This document shows positions 6,779 through 7,059 of a stretch of 7,059 bases of DNA, piece after piece. The position numbers were made by a program, and so were the translations under genes. The notes under the pieces are model-generated. The model was given only the letters and a program-made list of their open reading frames with translations, was not told where the DNA came from and ran no database searches. Every line of letters starts with the position of its first letter. The stretch's first letter is position 1. Source of the stretch: Nitrospinales bacterium (lineage in GTDB: Bacteria > Nitrospinota_A > UBA7883 > JACRGQ01); NCBI GenBank assembly GCA_023248615.1, contig JAHFEI010000104.1, forward strand, positions 1 to 7,059, in the 5' to 3' direction.

Positions 6779-6817
6779 ATGCCAGCGGTAGCCCACCCCC
6801 TACACTACCGCTGGCAT
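6779..6817 (+). terminator. Perfect 13-bp inverted repeat after the last tail gene, possible terminator
   Basis: ATGCCAGCGGTAG (6779-6791) is exactly complementary to CTACCGCTGGCAT (6805-6817), with a 13-base C-rich loop. It begins eight bases after the stop of the fibre-like gene, the expected place for an operon terminator. Neither strand has a U tract after the stem, so it is not a canonical intrinsic terminator. It could instead be a 3'-end-stabilising hairpin, a factor-dependent terminator or part of a repeat. Confidence 0.5.
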
Positions 6818-6964
6818 CCCCTTACCTCCCGCCAATAAATTTCCGTGATTTGTCAACTTAGAGTTGATACAATCAAACCGTAAAATTCTCTCAGTTATTG
6901 CAGCTTTGAAAATAACGGAAATCGCCGCCGGACAGCGGATCATTCGACTTGTTTCAGCTTTCTC

Positions 6965-6992
6965 TATCCGCATTCCGCAATCTGCAATCTAT
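6965..6992 (+). repeat. Four degenerate heptamers near the right end
   Basis: TATCCGC, ATTCCGC, AATCTGC and AATCTAT follow each other without gaps. They belong to the same 7-base family as the repeats at 580, 775 and 2076; ATTCCGC is identical to the first unit at 580. No inverted partner arm is seen here, so this is either a decayed or a half element. It ends six bases before the REP-like palindrome. Confidence 0.6.
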
Positions 6993-6997
6993 TGCCG

Positions 6998-7022
6998 GTC
7001 GCCAACAGGAGTTGGCTCCTAC
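6998..7022 (-). repeat. REP-like palindrome with GTAG head
   Basis: Read on the minus strand, this is a GTAGGA head followed by a six-base-pair stem, GCCAAC (7016-7011) and GTTGGC (7006-7001), around TCCT, ending in GAC. A conserved GTAG or GGAG head beside a short imperfect or perfect palindrome is the defining shape of bacterial REP elements spread by RAYT (Y1-type, IS200/IS605-like) transposases. No RAYT gene is in the window, so it would be moved in trans. The structure is directly visible; the REP assignment depends on finding many copies in the genome. Confidence 0.6.
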
Positions 7023-7059
7023 CAACAACTTTGAAATTCCTATACATTAAATTACAAAT

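Larger units (their letters stand above)
6771..7059. other. Non-coding right end of the window with clustered repeats
   Basis: No convincing gene is seen in these 289 bases on either strand. The stretch holds the 13-bp inverted repeat (6779-6817), a small palindrome with arms TCAACT and AGTTGA (6853-6867), a loose 8-bp inverted pair ATTTCCGT/ACGGAAAT (6839-6846 and 6915-6922), four heptamers (6965-6992) and a REP-like palindrome (6998-7022). I find no well-spaced sigma-70 promoter and no tRNA. It probably marks the edge of the late tail operon, either the end of the prophage or a gap before another module. Confidence 0.6.

Noticed and set aside
6638..6838. Short plus-strand frame overlapping the end of the fibre-like gene
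   Set aside because: It lies mostly within the real gene in another frame, its composition is rich in Arg, Gln and His as in out-of-frame reads, and it runs through the 13-bp hairpin.
6845..6890. Sigma-70 promoter using TTGTCA or TTGATA with TACAAT or TAAAAT
   Set aside because: The hexamers look plausible separately, but the spacings found are about 11-12 bases, far from 16-18.
6839..6922. 8-bp inverted pair ATTTCCGT/ACGGAAAT as ends of a small transposable element
   Set aside because: The arms are short, 68 bases apart, and lack flanking target duplications; chance can explain them.

Overview
The window is the tail-tip end of a siphophage or prophage late operon, built on the phage lambda plan. 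All coding is on the plus strand. The order is: C-terminal part of the tape measure protein (lambda H position), an M-type minor tail protein, an L-type minor tail protein, an NlpC/P60 peptidase (half of lambda K), a 1236-residue central hub/tip protein combining lambda I-like and J-like regions, and a small fibre-like protein. About 290 bases without a recognisable gene follow. I name the families from remembered conserved motifs and gene order, not from a search.

In this order the genes would build a tail tip: the tape measure sets tube length, M and L join it to the tip, the peptidase probably processes cell wall or tip components, J forms the hub and receptor-binding tip, and the last protein is probably an accessory fibre. 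Three features differ from lambda. The I and J regions are one polypeptide. The L homologue keeps the four iron-sulfur cysteines, but with a long insert between the two pairs. The K homologue has lost its JAMM half.

The second layer is repeat DNA. The only two sizeable gaps inside the operon (93 and 95 bases) are each mostly filled by a copy of the same ~70-base hairpin element, in opposite orientations and directly after a stop codon. The element is made of degenerate 7-base units (consensus near AATCCAA). The same heptamers occur in frame inside the tape measure gene and again at the right end, next to a REP-like palindrome with a GTAG head. A perfect 13-bp inverted repeat follows the last gene.

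The taxon cannot be fixed from this sequence. Heptamer repeats of this kind, REP palindromes and roughly balanced base composition suggest a repeat-rich environmental bacterium carrying an integrated, possibly ageing prophage. All tail genes are intact where visible. No integrase, lysis, CRISPR, tRNA or defence gene is visible, and I see no entirely new system; the repeat element and the tail-tip rearrangements are the most interesting content.
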